Positions 1 to 8,008 of a DNA stretch of 64,000 nt are shown piece by piece. The notes below the pieces were generated by a model. The model was not told the origin of the DNA. It did no database searches and saw only the letters and a list, made by a program, of their open reading frames with translations. Each line of letters starts with the position of its first letter. The stretch's first letter is position 1. The stretch lies in assembly GCA_965243805.1 (NCBI GenBank), contig OZ251577.1:2418001-2482000 (forward strand), given 5' to 3'. Both the position numbers and the translations under genes were made by a program. Origin of the DNA: CATQHQ01 sp965243805. GTDB lineage: Bacteria > Gemmatimonadota > Gemmatimonadetes > Longimicrobiales > Gaopeijiaceae.

Positions 1-2
1 GC

Positions 3-326
3 ATCCTGCTGGCCGTGGCGCTTCCCGACTTGGCCTCGGCGCTGACGATCTTCTACTCGCTGCTGGGCGTCAGCCTCTTCGTGCCCGTGGTCGCCGGGCT
101 GTACTCCCGCCGTCCCGGCTCGGCGGAGGCGCTGATCGCCGCGGGCGCAGGCGTGGCGGGACTTCTCGTGGCCCGAGCGGTCGGGGACCAAGGCCCATGG
201 GACCTGATGCCACCGACGGCGTGGGGACTGGCGTGGGCCGCCGTCGGATTCGGCGCGGCGTTCGCGCTACGGCGCGGCCGGCAAGACTGGCGTGCGCGGC
301 AAGACCGGCGTGCGCGGCAACGCTGA
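3..326 (+). CDS. Sodium:solute symporter, C-terminal fragment (5' end outside window)
   Basis: The reading frame is open from the first bases of the window, so the gene starts upstream and only about the last 107 residues are seen. They hold three hydrophobic stretches: ALTIFYSLLGVSLFVPVVAG, then an alanine/glycine-rich helix, then a short helix near the end. They finish in a basic RQDWRARQDRRARQR tail. The segment YSLLGVSLFVPVVAGLYSRR fits the penultimate helices of SSS-family sodium/solute symporters, which import amino acids, sugars or organic acids. The family call is by eye and rests on the C-terminus only. The downstream gene, a hydroxyproline dehydratase, starts 19 bases after the stop, so an imino-acid or amino-acid substrate is a reasonable inference. 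The tail is encoded by an 18-base tandem duplication. Confidence 0.6.
   Translation: MLLAVALPDLASALTIFYSLLGVSLFVPVVAGLYSRRPGSAEALIAAGAGVAGLLVARAVGDQGPWDLMPPTAWGLAWAAVGFGAAFALRRGRQDWRARQDRRARQR
279..320 (+). repeat. 18-base tandem duplication in symporter tail
   Basis: Two near-identical 18-base units (279-296 and 297-314, one mismatch) and a partial third unit encode the repeated Arg-Gln-Asp/Arg-Arg tail. The unit is a multiple of three and keeps the frame. Confidence 0.8.
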
Positions 327-345
327 AACGGCGTAGCTTCCCTCC

Positions 346-1356
346 ATGCCTGCGTTCCCAGCCGAAATCCGCACATGCGAGATGCACACCGGCGGCGAGC
401 CCGTGCGGATCGTCACGACGGGCTACCCCGACCTCCCCGGTGCCACGATCCTCGACAAGCGGCGCTACGCCCGCGAACACCTGGACCACCTGCGACGCTT
501 CCTCATGCTGGAGCCTCGGGGACACAACGACATGTACGGCGTGATCCCGGTGGAGCCGGACCACCCGGAAGCGCACTTGGGCGTCCTCTTCTGCCACAAC
601 GAAGGCTACTCGACGATGTGCGGACACGCCGTCATCGCCGTGGCACGCTGGATGGTGGACCAGGGGATGGTCGAGGCCGAGGAACCCAGCACGGCGGTGC
701 GGCTCCAGTGTCCGTGCGGACTGGTGGTCGCCCATGTGGAGGTTCGGGGCGACGAGACGGGCGGCGTGCGCTTCGAGAGCGTCGGCGCCTTCGCCCCGCT
801 ACTGGACGCAACGGTGGAGGTGGACGGCCACGGCCCCGTCCAGCTGGACGTCGGCTACGGAGGCGCATTCTACGCGCTGGCGCCGGCCTCCCGCTTCGGC
901 TTGGACGTGCGCACCTCGCCGGTCCGCTCGCTGGTGGACGCGGCGTGGGCGGTCACCTGCGCAGCCAAGACCCAGCTCGATCTCTCGCACCCCGAACACC
1001 CGGAGCTGGGTTTCCTGTACGGCACGATCCTCACCGACGGAACCGCGGGAGCGGACCGGCCCAGCGCCAACGTCTGCGTCTTCGCCGACCGCCAGGTGGA
1101 CCGGAGCCCCACGGGCAGCGGCGTGACGGCCCGCATGGCAATCCAGAAGGCACGGGGCCAAGTCGCCGTCGGTGACGAACGTCTCTTCTCCAGCCTGACG
1201 GGCTCGGTGTTCAGCGGCAGCGTCGTGGACGAGGGCCGTGTGGGCCGACACGACGCCGTCACCGTGCTCGTGGGAGGACGCGCCCACTACACCGGCACCG
1301 CCGTCTTCGTAGCCGAGGAGGATGACCCGCTGGCCGGGGGCTTCTCCGTGCGCTGA
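346..1356 (+). CDS. trans-3-hydroxy-L-proline dehydratase (proline racemase superfamily)
   Basis: This 336-residue protein matches the proline racemase fold in length and motifs. The first catalytic position is the Cys of MCGHAV (Cys92). The second, in the block DRSPTGSGV, is Thr256 rather than Cys. A Cys/Thr pair is the established signature of trans-3-hydroxy-L-proline dehydratase (EC 4.2.1.77), which removes water to give pyrroline-2-carboxylate. Racemases and 4-hydroxyproline 2-epimerases carry Cys/Cys. The substrate-contact block GHNDMYG (residues 59-65) is present. The enzyme should be cytosolic. It lies 19 bases after the symporter gene, so the two may form an import-and-degradation pair for hydroxyproline, as released from collagen-like proteins. 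The ATG at 346 begins the conserved domain directly. Confidence 0.85.
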   Translation: MPAFPAEIRTCEMHTGGEPVRIVTTGYPDLPGATILDKRRYAREHLDHLRRFLMLEPRGHNDMYGVIPVEPDHPEAHLGVLFCHNEGYSTMCGHAVIAVARWMVDQGMVEAEEPSTAVRLQCPCGLVVAHVEVRGDETGGVRFESVGAFAPLLDATVEVDGHGPVQLDVGYGGAFYALAPASRFGLDVRTSPVRSLVDAAWAVTCAAKTQLDLSHPEHPELGFLYGTILTDGTAGADRPSANVCVFADRQVDRSPTGSGVTARMAIQKARGQVAVGDERLFSSLTGSVFSGSVVDEGRVGRHDAVTVLVGGRAHYTGTAVFVAEEDDPLAGGFSVR

Positions 1357-1495
1357 CCTCGGGCTCGGTGCTGACCCCTCGTGCTTGGGGCGCGCGGACC
1401 CGTGGACCCCCCTCATGCTCGGTGCGTTGCCCCCCGAGTGTATCTTTACCCTATCGGCCTGCCGGCCAGCCCCCGGGGCAGGCTCCTCCGCCGGA

Positions 1496-1537
1496 GCCGT
1501 CCCGCTTCCAGCCGAAGCCGTCCCACTTCCACAGCAA
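1496..1537 (+). repeat. 21-base tandem duplication in 5' leader
   Basis: Two imperfect 21-base copies lie between the dehydratase stop and the ATG at 1549. They are non-coding if that ATG is the true start. Confidence 0.6.
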
Positions 1538-1548
1538 GGTGCACGCCC

Positions 1549-2058
1549 ATGAACCGCTTCCAGTTCGCCGCTCGACTCGTCCCGTCCGCTGTTGCCGTCG
1601 CGGTCGCGACCGGGTGCGCTACTGCGCCCGTCTCCTACATGGGCGTCACGTCACCTGGCAAGGACACGGCCTACGAGTGCGCCGTCGCCCAGCTCAACCT
1701 GATGGGCTACAACATCGAGGACGGAAACGCCGGCGTGGGCTTCGTCCGGGCCCGAAAGCAGACGTCGGGTCTCGCCCAGGAGATTCTGCTGGGCAACGCC
1801 TACGCCGACCTTCTCACGGTCACCGCCTTCGACAACCCGCAGACGGGCACCACGCACCTGCGAGCCGTGGCGTCGCAGATCGCCGACAAGGACATCGGCG
1901 TGTTGGGCGCCATCTCCGGCGATGACGAGGACCCCCAGGAGGGCGAAAGGCAGATCGCACCCTCGGAGACCGGCAAGGCGGACGCCCAAGCCCTGCTCGC
2001 CAACTGCGGCGTCAGTCAGGTGACCGGACCGCCCCCCGACGCCGGCCCTCGTCCGTAG
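1549..2058 (+). CDS. Small hypothetical lipoprotein
   Basis: A 169-residue protein from the ATG at 1549. It has an N-terminal basic region, a hydrophobic stretch and a lipobox-like ATGC with Cys23, so a lipid-anchored periplasmic protein is likely. The mature part contains a Tyr-Glu-Cys motif followed by AVAQLNLMGYNIED. It ends in a Pro-rich tail. The pattern of a short alpha/beta region after a lipobox recalls small Gemmatimonadota lipoproteins, but I do not recognise a named family. The frame is open further upstream to 1381, but that extension is low-complexity and would bury the signal peptide, so I prefer 1549. It is followed 25 bases later by the sugar isomerase gene. Confidence 0.6.
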   Translation: MNRFQFAARLVPSAVAVAVATGCATAPVSYMGVTSPGKDTAYECAVAQLNLMGYNIEDGNAGVGFVRARKQTSGLAQEILLGNAYADLLTVTAFDNPQTGTTHLRAVASQIADKDIGVLGAISGDDEDPQEGERQIAPSETGKADAQALLANCGVSQVTGPPPDAGPRP

Positions 2059-2083
2059 TCCCCCAGGACAAGGCCTACCGGGC

Positions 2084-2962
2084 ATGGAATTGCACCGACG
2101 GGATTTCTTGGCCACCGTCGCCTCGGGAGCCGGCGCACTTCTCCTGGCAGGGTGCACGGAAGAGAGGCGCGTCGCGGCCACTCGGTCCAGCACCGGCTTG
2201 GCCGAATCCGCGCCGGATCGGATCGGCATCCAGCTCTACACCGTCCGCTCCCTCATGGCCGACGACCCGGCGGCAACCCTCGACGCACTGGCCGCCGTCG
2301 GCTACCACGAAGTCGAGTTCGCAGGCTACTTCGGCCACCCGCCAGCGGTGCTCCGGGGATGGCTGGATGGAGCGGGCCTGGCGGCCCCGGCAGCCCACGT
2401 CGGCATGGAGGAGCTTGTTGGAGATGGCCTGGCCTCGTCGCTGGAGGCGGCAACCGTGCTGGGTCACCGTTGGCTGGTGCTGCCGTGGATCCCAGACGCA
2501 CAGCGAACCGAGGATGGCTACCGAGCCGTGGCCGACGCTCTGAACCGAGCCGGCGCCGCGGCGCAGGAGGCGCAAGTTCGGGTCGCCTACCACAACCACG
2601 CCTTCGAGTTCAAGCACCTCGCCGAAGCCGGAGGGCCGACCGGCTACGACCTGCTCCTGGAACAGCTGGACCCGTCGCTGGTGGACATGGAGATCGACCT
2701 GCACTGGTCGACGGTCGGCGGCGCCGACTTCGATCGCCTTGTTGCCAACCACCCCGGTCGCTTCGCACTCTGTCACCTGAAGGATGTGGACGCCCAGGGC
2801 GGGATGGCGGACGTGGGCTCGGGCACGATCGATTGGCCGGCCGTCTTCGCCCTTTCCGAGGAGGCGGGCTTCCGCCACTTCTTCGTCGAGCACGACAACC
2901 CTGCCGACCCCCTGGCCTCGGCTCGCGCCAGCTACCGCTACCTGTCCCCCGACACGCCGTGA
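2084..2962 (+). CDS. Exported sugar phosphate isomerase/epimerase-like TIM-barrel protein
   Basis: A 292-residue protein of the xylose isomerase-like TIM-barrel family (AP endonuclease 2 superfamily). Family landmarks include DRIGIQLYTVRSLM near residue 45, HNHAFEF near residue 170, DLHWSTVGG for a metal-binding Asp/His, and CHLKDVD near the C-terminus. The N-terminus combines a twin-arginine-like HRRDFLATVASG with a lipobox-like LAGC, so the enzyme is probably exported and may be lipid-anchored. The stop overlaps the GTG of the MFS gene in GTGA, indicating translational coupling. With the MFS transporter and Gfo/Idh/MocA oxidoreductase downstream it forms a sugar or polyol catabolic operon whose substrate cannot be read from sequence. 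The last 180 bases occur again, degenerate, at 8009-8190. Confidence 0.8.
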   Translation: MELHRRDFLATVASGAGALLLAGCTEERRVAATRSSTGLAESAPDRIGIQLYTVRSLMADDPAATLDALAAVGYHEVEFAGYFGHPPAVLRGWLDGAGLAAPAAHVGMEELVGDGLASSLEAATVLGHRWLVLPWIPDAQRTEDGYRAVADALNRAGAAAQEAQVRVAYHNHAFEFKHLAEAGGPTGYDLLLEQLDPSLVDMEIDLHWSTVGGADFDRLVANHPGRFALCHLKDVDAQGGMADVGSGTIDWPAVFALSEEAGFRHFFVEHDNPADPLASARASYRYLSPDTP

Positions 2963-4473
2963 ACCCAAAGGTCTCCGCCGGCACCCCCGGCCCGTCCCCA
3001 GCTCACCCCGACGCGACCGTCGGCGACGCCCGCCGGCTCTTCCTCGGCAGCTGCGTGGCCCTCGTCGCCACCTCGGTGGCCTTTGCCACAGTGGGCGCGG
3101 TCATGTTCGACCTCAAAAGGGAGTTTGTCCTCTCCAACGCCCAGGTCGGGTGGATCGCTGGTGTGGGACTGGGCGGATTCGCCATCTCCCAACTCGTCTT
3201 CTCCCCGCTCTGCGACACGCTGGGGATGCGCTTTCTGCTCCGACTGGCGTTCGTCGGCCACCTGGCCGGCTCCCTGATCATGATCCTGGCGGGCGGCTTC
3301 GGCGCCCTCTACGCCGGCGCGCTGATCCTGGCAATGGCCAACGGCTTGGTGGAAGCGGCCTGCAACCCGCTGGTGGCGACGCTCTACCCCCGCGACAAGA
3401 CGGTGAAGCTCAACCAGTTCCACGTCTGGTTTCCAGGCGGGATCGTCCTAGGGGGACTGGCGGCCTATGCGCTGGACTCGGCGGGGCTGGGCGGCTGGCA
3501 GCTCAAGATCGGGCTGATCCTGATTCCCACGGCGGCGTACGGCGTGCTGCTGCTCCGGCAACGCTTTCCCCCGACGGAGGGCGTGCGCGCCGGCGTCTCC
3601 ATGGGCGAGATGTCCAAGACCACCCTCGCCACGCCTCTCATGCTGCTCATGCTAGCGTGCATGGCCCTCACGGCGTCCATCGAGCTCGGTCCCAACCGCT
3701 GGATCCCGGCGGTCCTGGAGGCGGGCGGACTGCCTGGGATTCTCGTCCTGGTCTACATCAGCGGACTGATGGCGGTCCTTCGCTACAAGGCCGGACCGGT
3801 GGTTCATCGCTTGTCGCCCACGGGGATTCTGCTGGCGTCGGCGGTGGTGTCGGGCGCTGGGCTGCTGTGGATGAGCGCGGGCGGCTCGACCGGCTCGGTG
3901 CTGGCCGCCGCCACCGTGTTCGCAGTCGGCGTGTGCTACCTGTGGCCGACGATGCTGGGGTTCGTCTCGGAGCGCGTGCCCCGCAGCGGCGCCTTGGGCC
4001 TTGGGCTGATGGGCGCGGTGGGCATGGCGGCCGTGGGATGGGGAACGTCGCCGATCATGGGGCGCATCGCGGACCGCCACGCCCACGAGGGTCTTCCCCA
4101 GGACGCGGTGATCCTCACGTTGCAAGAGGCCCGCGGCGCACTGGAGTCCCAGTCTCTGCGCACGCCTGGAGCACGGGGCGAGGACTTGCGGTTCGCCCTG
4201 GCCGCCGTGACTGGAGTCCTGGCCTCGGTCGACGAGAGCGATTCCCTGCCGCCCGTGGAGACTGCAAACGCCCTGCGCGCCGTGATCTCGTCGGGCTCCA
4301 CCTCCCCAGCGGTGGACCGGGCCGGTGCCTTGCTGGGACCCGCCGAGAACCGCGGCGGACTTGTCTCGTTCCGCTACATGGTTCCGCTGTGCGGGGTCCT
4401 GGCGTTGGTGTTCGGCGTACTTCACTTCCGGGACCGGGCTCGCCTCAAGGACCGGACTCGCCACCGGTCGTGA
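2959..4473 (+). CDS. MFS transporter
   Basis: A 504-residue membrane protein with about 12 hydrophobic helices, starting at the GTG that overlaps the stop of the isomerase gene. The first helix contains CVALVATSVAFATVGAVMF. The loop after helix 2 has SPLCDTLGMRFLL, which sits where MFS proteins carry their motif A. A helix pair with LACMALTASIELGPNRW is also typical of sugar-porter-like MFS proteins of this group. The long hydrophilic segment at about residues 378-460 between the last helices is unusual and may be a cytoplasmic or periplasmic insertion. Substrate is unknown, but the operon suggests a sugar or sugar acid. Parts of this gene (about 3773-4005 and 4172-4335) recur in the decayed copy at 8200-8602. 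Confidence 0.8.
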   Translation: MNPKVSAGTPGPSPAHPDATVGDARRLFLGSCVALVATSVAFATVGAVMFDLKREFVLSNAQVGWIAGVGLGGFAISQLVFSPLCDTLGMRFLLRLAFVGHLAGSLIMILAGGFGALYAGALILAMANGLVEAACNPLVATLYPRDKTVKLNQFHVWFPGGIVLGGLAAYALDSAGLGGWQLKIGLILIPTAAYGVLLLRQRFPPTEGVRAGVSMGEMSKTTLATPLMLLMLACMALTASIELGPNRWIPAVLEAGGLPGILVLVYISGLMAVLRYKAGPVVHRLSPTGILLASAVVSGAGLLWMSAGGSTGSVLAAATVFAVGVCYLWPTMLGFVSERVPRSGALGLGLMGAVGMAAVGWGTSPIMGRIADRHAHEGLPQDAVILTLQEARGALESQSLRTPGARGEDLRFALAAVTGVLASVDESDSLPPVETANALRAVISSGSTSPAVDRAGALLGPAENRGGLVSFRYMVPLCGVLALVFGVLHFRDRARLKDRTRHRS

Positions 4474-4535
4474 ACCCCCACGTGGGCCAGTCGTGAACCC
4501 CCACATGGGCCGGGCGTGAACCCCCACCTGGGCCG
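4467..4535 (+). repeat. 23-base unit tandemly triplicated at a stop/start junction
   Basis: Three copies (4467-4489, 4490-4512, 4513-4535) share the core CGTGAACCCCCAC and differ at a few positions. Each copy contains a GTGA stop/start overlap. The first copy supplies the MFS stop. Only the third GTG (4516) is in frame with the downstream oxidoreductase, because 23 is not a multiple of three. The ancestral state was probably a single 4-base overlap, which the triplication has spaced out. Confidence 0.85.
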
Positions 4536-5724
4536 GAAGCTTCGGTACGGGATGGTCGGGGGCGGGCCGGACGCCTTCATCGGCCGAGTCCACCGAATGG
4601 CGGCGGCGCTGGACGGGGAGTGGGAGCTGGTGGCGGGTGCCTTCTCTTCCTCGGCGGAGCGCTCCCGGGAGCAGGGCGCGCTGCTGGGGCTGGATTCGTC
4701 CCGAGTCTACGACGACTACCGGACAATGGCGGACGCGGAGGCGGCGTTGCCAGCGGACTCCCGCATCGACGCCGTGTCGATCACAACGCCGAACCACCTG
4801 CACCACCCCGTCGCGCTGGCGTTCCTGGACGCAGGCGTGCACGTGATCTGCGACAAGCCCATGACCACGACCTTGGCCGACGCGGAAGACCTGCGGAAGG
4901 CGGTCGAGCACACGGGCCTCGTCTTCGCGACGACGTACAACTACACAGGCTATCCCATGGTCAAGGAGGCCCGCCGTCAGCTCCTCTCCGGGCGACTCGG
5001 GACGCTGCGCAAGGTCGTGGTCGAGTACTACCAGGGATGGCTGGCCACGCGCTTGGAGGAAGCGGGTCACAAGCAGGCGGCCTGGCGGCTGGACCCGACG
5101 CAGGCTGGACCGTCGTCTGCGGTGGCCGACATCGGCTCCCACGCCCACAACTTGTTCCGCTACGTGACGGGCGCGGAGATCGAGGCCGTCTTTGCCGACT
5201 TGGCCAGCTTGGCGCCCGGGCGAACGATGGAGGACGACGCCAGCGTCTTGTTGCGGTTCGCCGGCGGCGCCAGAGGCGTCTTGTGCGTGAGCCAGGTGTG
5301 CGCCGGCGAGGAGAACGGACTTCGGCTGCGAGTCTACGGCGACGCCGGCGGCCTGACATGGCGCCAGGAACGGCCCGACGAACTTTGGCTGCACTTCACG
5401 GACGGCCCCGCGCAGCGCCTAACCCGGGGCAGCCCCTGGCTGTCGGAAGAGGCCCAGCAGGCCACGCGGTTGCCGTCCGGCCACCCCGAAGGCTTCGTTG
5501 AGGCGTTCGCCAACATCTATCGTAACGCTGGACGCGCCATCGGCGCCAAGCTGGCGGGCGCAGATGTCACCGGCCAAGCTGCCACCGGCGAAGCTGCCAC
5601 GGACGCAGCTGCCACCCCCTTCGAGAGAGACTTCCCGGATCACGTTGACGGCCTCCATGGCGTTCGCTTCGTGGAGAACGTGCTGCGGTCGGCGCGGGAG
5701 GGTCGCTGGGTTTCACCGCTCTAG
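4516..5724 (+). CDS. Gfo/Idh/MocA family NAD(P)-dependent oxidoreductase
   Basis: A 402-residue protein with an N-terminal Rossmann fold. The glycine-rich loop is MVGGGPDAFIGRVH near residue 14, and the family hallmark is CDKPMTTTL near residue 115 (usually EKP). The C-terminal alpha/beta domain includes ADIGSHAHNLFRYVTG near residue 210, the region carrying the family's catalytic His. Such enzymes oxidise or reduce sugars and inositols. The GTG at 4516 lies in the last unit of a triplicated stop/start junction. Residues near 350-365 (VTGQAATGEAATDAAA) are a 15-base in-frame duplication in what should be a surface loop. It follows the isomerase and MFS genes in one operon and is probably cytosolic. 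Confidence 0.85.
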   Translation: MNPHLGRKLRYGMVGGGPDAFIGRVHRMAAALDGEWELVAGAFSSSAERSREQGALLGLDSSRVYDDYRTMADAEAALPADSRIDAVSITTPNHLHHPVALAFLDAGVHVICDKPMTTTLADAEDLRKAVEHTGLVFATTYNYTGYPMVKEARRQLLSGRLGTLRKVVVEYYQGWLATRLEEAGHKQAAWRLDPTQAGPSSAVADIGSHAHNLFRYVTGAEIEAVFADLASLAPGRTMEDDASVLLRFAGGARGVLCVSQVCAGEENGLRLRVYGDAGGLTWRQERPDELWLHFTDGPAQRLTRGSPWLSEEAQQATRLPSGHPEGFVEAFANIYRNAGRAIGAKLAGADVTGQAATGEAATDAAATPFERDFPDHVDGLHGVRFVENVLRSAREGRWVSPL

Positions 5725-5763
5725 GCGGTCGCACGCGGGACGCCATATCCTAGCCGCCCCAGC

Positions 5764-7026
5764 CTAGCGCCGTCGCACTCGTATGTGCAGATGCTTCAAT
5801 TCCCGCAACATGGCCTTGCGCACGAACGCTGGCGGCGTAGAGCTGGCAAGCTGGACATCGGCGAACCGCTCCAGAAGAACCTCGAAGGCGACTCGGGCCT
5901 CCATCCTGGCCAGCCGAGCAAACAGGCAGTGATGAATGCCGCGCCCAAACGTGAAATGACGCTTGTCGGCGCGGGCGAAGTCCAGCTCGTCCGGTCGCTC
6001 GAACCGGTCCGGATCCCGGTTGGCCGCGCCGAAGAGCAGGGTCACATGGGAGTTGGCTGCGACCGGAGTGCCAGCGATTTCCGTGTCCTCAACGGAAAAG
6101 CGGCTGACCAATTGCACGGGCGCATCGTAGCGCAACAACTCTTCAACCGCGTCCGCAAGAAGTTCGGGTCGCTCCCGCAACAACCGCATATGCTCTGGAT
6201 GGCGCAACAGTGCCAGCAAGCCGGTGCCGATGAGATCCCTGGTCGACCCATTGCCGACGTTGAGCACAAGGTGCAACATAGCCGTCGCCTCTTCACCGGT
6301 GAGCCGGTCGCCTTGGCTGTCCGCTTCGACCAAAGTGGACACCACATCGTCCCGGGGCTCGGATCGGTGTTCCTCCACGAAGTAGGCGAGGCGGCGGGTG
6401 ACGAGCACTTTGGTACGGAGCCACTGGCGGAGGCGCTCCTTCGAGGGCGTGGGCTCACGGAGCCAGCCCATCCTTTGCGAGTAGTTGTCTGAATGCTGGT
6501 AGCGACTCTCGATCGCTTCCTTGAAGAGCTCCATAGTCGTCTTCGGCAACCCGACCATGCGGCCGATGACCAACACGGGCAGCGGCTGGGCAAGAACGGA
6601 CATCCAGTCGAAGACATCCTGGTCGGCCACCCGATCCAGCAGCTTGTGCGCCGTTGCGCGGACGTAGCTCTCCATCTGCACCATTCGCTGAGGCGTGAAC
6701 GCCCGTCTGGCAAAGCTTCGCAGACGCGTGTGCTCCGGCGGGTCGGAGTCGAAGATCCCGGCCGCGATCTCCCATCGCTGGCGCGCAGGCTTTAGAGAAA
6801 ACCCTTCGTAGTCGCGCAGAATGCGGTCCACGTCTCGGTAGCGGGTCACCAGGACGCCCCCGGTCAGCGAGCAAGGGAGGCACGGCGCGGTCTCGCGCAG
6901 GCGACGAAGGTCCGGGTAGGGATCGGCGAGGTAGCTGGCACCGAGCGGCCACCACGCGATCCCGTTTCGGCGCCGGTCTTGGGCCAAACGGTCGTAGACG
7001 TGCGGGAGGACTTCGCCCGCGTCCAT
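5764..7026 (-). CDS. Cytochrome P450
   Basis: A 420-residue soluble bacterial P450. The heme-binding loop FGRGIHHCLF places the axial Cys at 367. The K-helix ExxR is in AVEELLRYDAPV, the PERF-like segment is DRFERPDEL, and the I-helix segment is LVLNVGNGSTRDL, where the usual acidic/Thr pair is replaced by N-G-S-T. Length and motifs fit class I P450s that need a separate ferredoxin and reductase; neither is in the window. The start ATG at 7026 has no convincing ribosome-binding site. The nearest upstream reading frame on the same strand is a small Cys-rich ORF ending at 7055. A biosynthetic tailoring role is possible but unproven. Confidence 0.9.
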   Translation of the reverse strand: MDAGEVLPHVYDRLAQDRRRNGIAWWPLGASYLADPYPDLRRLRETAPCLPCSLTGGVLVTRYRDVDRILRDYEGFSLKPARQRWEIAAGIFDSDPPEHTRLRSFARRAFTPQRMVQMESYVRATAHKLLDRVADQDVFDWMSVLAQPLPVLVIGRMVGLPKTTMELFKEAIESRYQHSDNYSQRMGWLREPTPSKERLRQWLRTKVLVTRRLAYFVEEHRSEPRDDVVSTLVEADSQGDRLTGEEATAMLHLVLNVGNGSTRDLIGTGLLALLRHPEHMRLLRERPELLADAVEELLRYDAPVQLVSRFSVEDTEIAGTPVAANSHVTLLFGAANRDPDRFERPDELDFARADKRHFTFGRGIHHCLFARLARMEARVAFEVLLERFADVQLASSTPPAFVRKAMLRELKHLHIRVRRR

Positions 7027-7054
7027 CAGGATCGTCGGATGTGGCCGGCTCGGC

Positions 7055-7295
7055 CTACGACCCCGTGTAGTTCGGGGCGCCCGGGCAGTTGGTCTGAGGG
7101 CACGGCGCCGTGCAGGGGGAGCCGCACAGCGGGCCCTTCGAGTCCGGCCCTTGGTTATTGGTACCGAGGATCATCCCACGGCACCACGATACCAGCCGGG
7201 GCGCGGCCCACGGCCTGCGCTCCGGTTGCGGGGCGGAGGGGTCGGCGTCGCCCATGGAGCCGGCCGTCACGGAGATTCGGGGGGGGGGGGGGCAT
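7055..7295 (-). pseudogene. Putative small Cys-rich ORF, frame broken at a C14/G14 tract
   Basis: On the minus strand an AGGAG sits five bases before an ATG at 7295, followed at once by fourteen C residues. With 14 C the frame stays out of register with the Cys-rich frame. With 13 or 16 C it would read on into a protein of about 79 residues that ends at 7055. The C-terminal third reads GPLCGSPCTAPCPQTNCPG, with five Cys in the last half. Without the tract, an internal ATG at 7255 would give 66 residues. The stop lies 28 bases before the P450 start on the same strand. It could be a Cys-rich secreted or modified peptide, a decayed gene, or chance. I cannot tell a tract-length change in the cell from a sequencing error. 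Confidence 0.35.
7279..7292 (+). repeat. Homopolymer G14 tract
   Basis: Fourteen consecutive G on the plus strand directly follow the candidate start codon of the small minus-strand ORF. Tracts of this length are prone to slipped-strand changes and to assembly errors. Confidence 0.9.
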
Positions 7296-7429
7296 GGTTT
7301 CTCCTGTGTCCTGGTGGGTTGGCTGTGCCCCGGTGGGTTGGGGCGAGTGGTCGCGAGCAAACGTGCGAACACAGCAAGCTAGGAACAAGCCAGCGAACGC
7401 GCAACCAAGGTCGCAAGTCCCGAATTGGG

Positions 7430-7815
7430 TCACGGCGTTGACCACGGCTTCCCGAATCGTCTCGAGCCGCCGCAGCAGGCTCCAGCCGGTCTGGATGGCC
7501 CGCTCCAGCAGCGTGCGCAGCACGTGCATGATCTGGTAGCCGAACAGTCCGACGAGCAGGCGCGCCTCGTTGCAGGCGAAGGCGTCGACGCTCGGGCTCC
7601 GCTTCGCGACCGGGCGGCCCCGGCTAGAAGCGCTTGGGCCGCGGCGACGACAGCGCAGGGTCCACCACGCTCTTCATCTCGCCCATGTGGCCTTCGGCCT
7701 TGCCCCGCCTCCGGTAGAGGTCCAGCAGCGCGTCGACGGGCATCTCGTCGTCTTCGATGCGCTTGCTCAGCCAGCGGTCCACGCCGCTGGCGCTCAGCAC
7801 ATGGCGACAGCAGGA
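7430..7815 (-). mobile_element. IS1380-family transposase relic (C-terminal fragments)
   Basis: Two minus-strand fragments resemble the C-terminus of IS1380-type DDE transposases. The upstream one, about 7805-7628, contains LLDLYRRRGKAEGHMGEMK and PALSSPRPKRF, then stops. The downstream one, about 7590-7430, is in another frame and contains DAFACNEARLLVGLFGYQ and IMHVLRTLLERAIQTGWSL. In the intact family these blocks are contiguous, so the relic has a small deletion or frameshift between them and has lost the N-terminal half. No terminal inverted repeats are visible. It marks this segment as a past insertion site and adjoins the decayed sugar-operon copy. Confidence 0.7.
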
Positions 7816-8008
7816 CGCCCGCGTTGCCCGTCACCTTATCCGGTGACCTCGACGCGGATCGACTTGAACCGAAACGGAGAACTCACTATCTTCACCTCGG
7901 CGTTGCGTGCGGCAGGTCGCCGGTTCTTGGCGGTACACCTTGAACCTACTGGCCTCGCCGCCGCACGCCACCCCCCTCACACCACCTCTGGTGAATAAGG
8001 CGGGCAAA

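Noticed and set aside
3652..5394. A 580-codon minus-strand frame
   Set aside because: It lies antisense to the MFS and oxidoreductase genes, has no family motifs, and is expected in GC-rich DNA.
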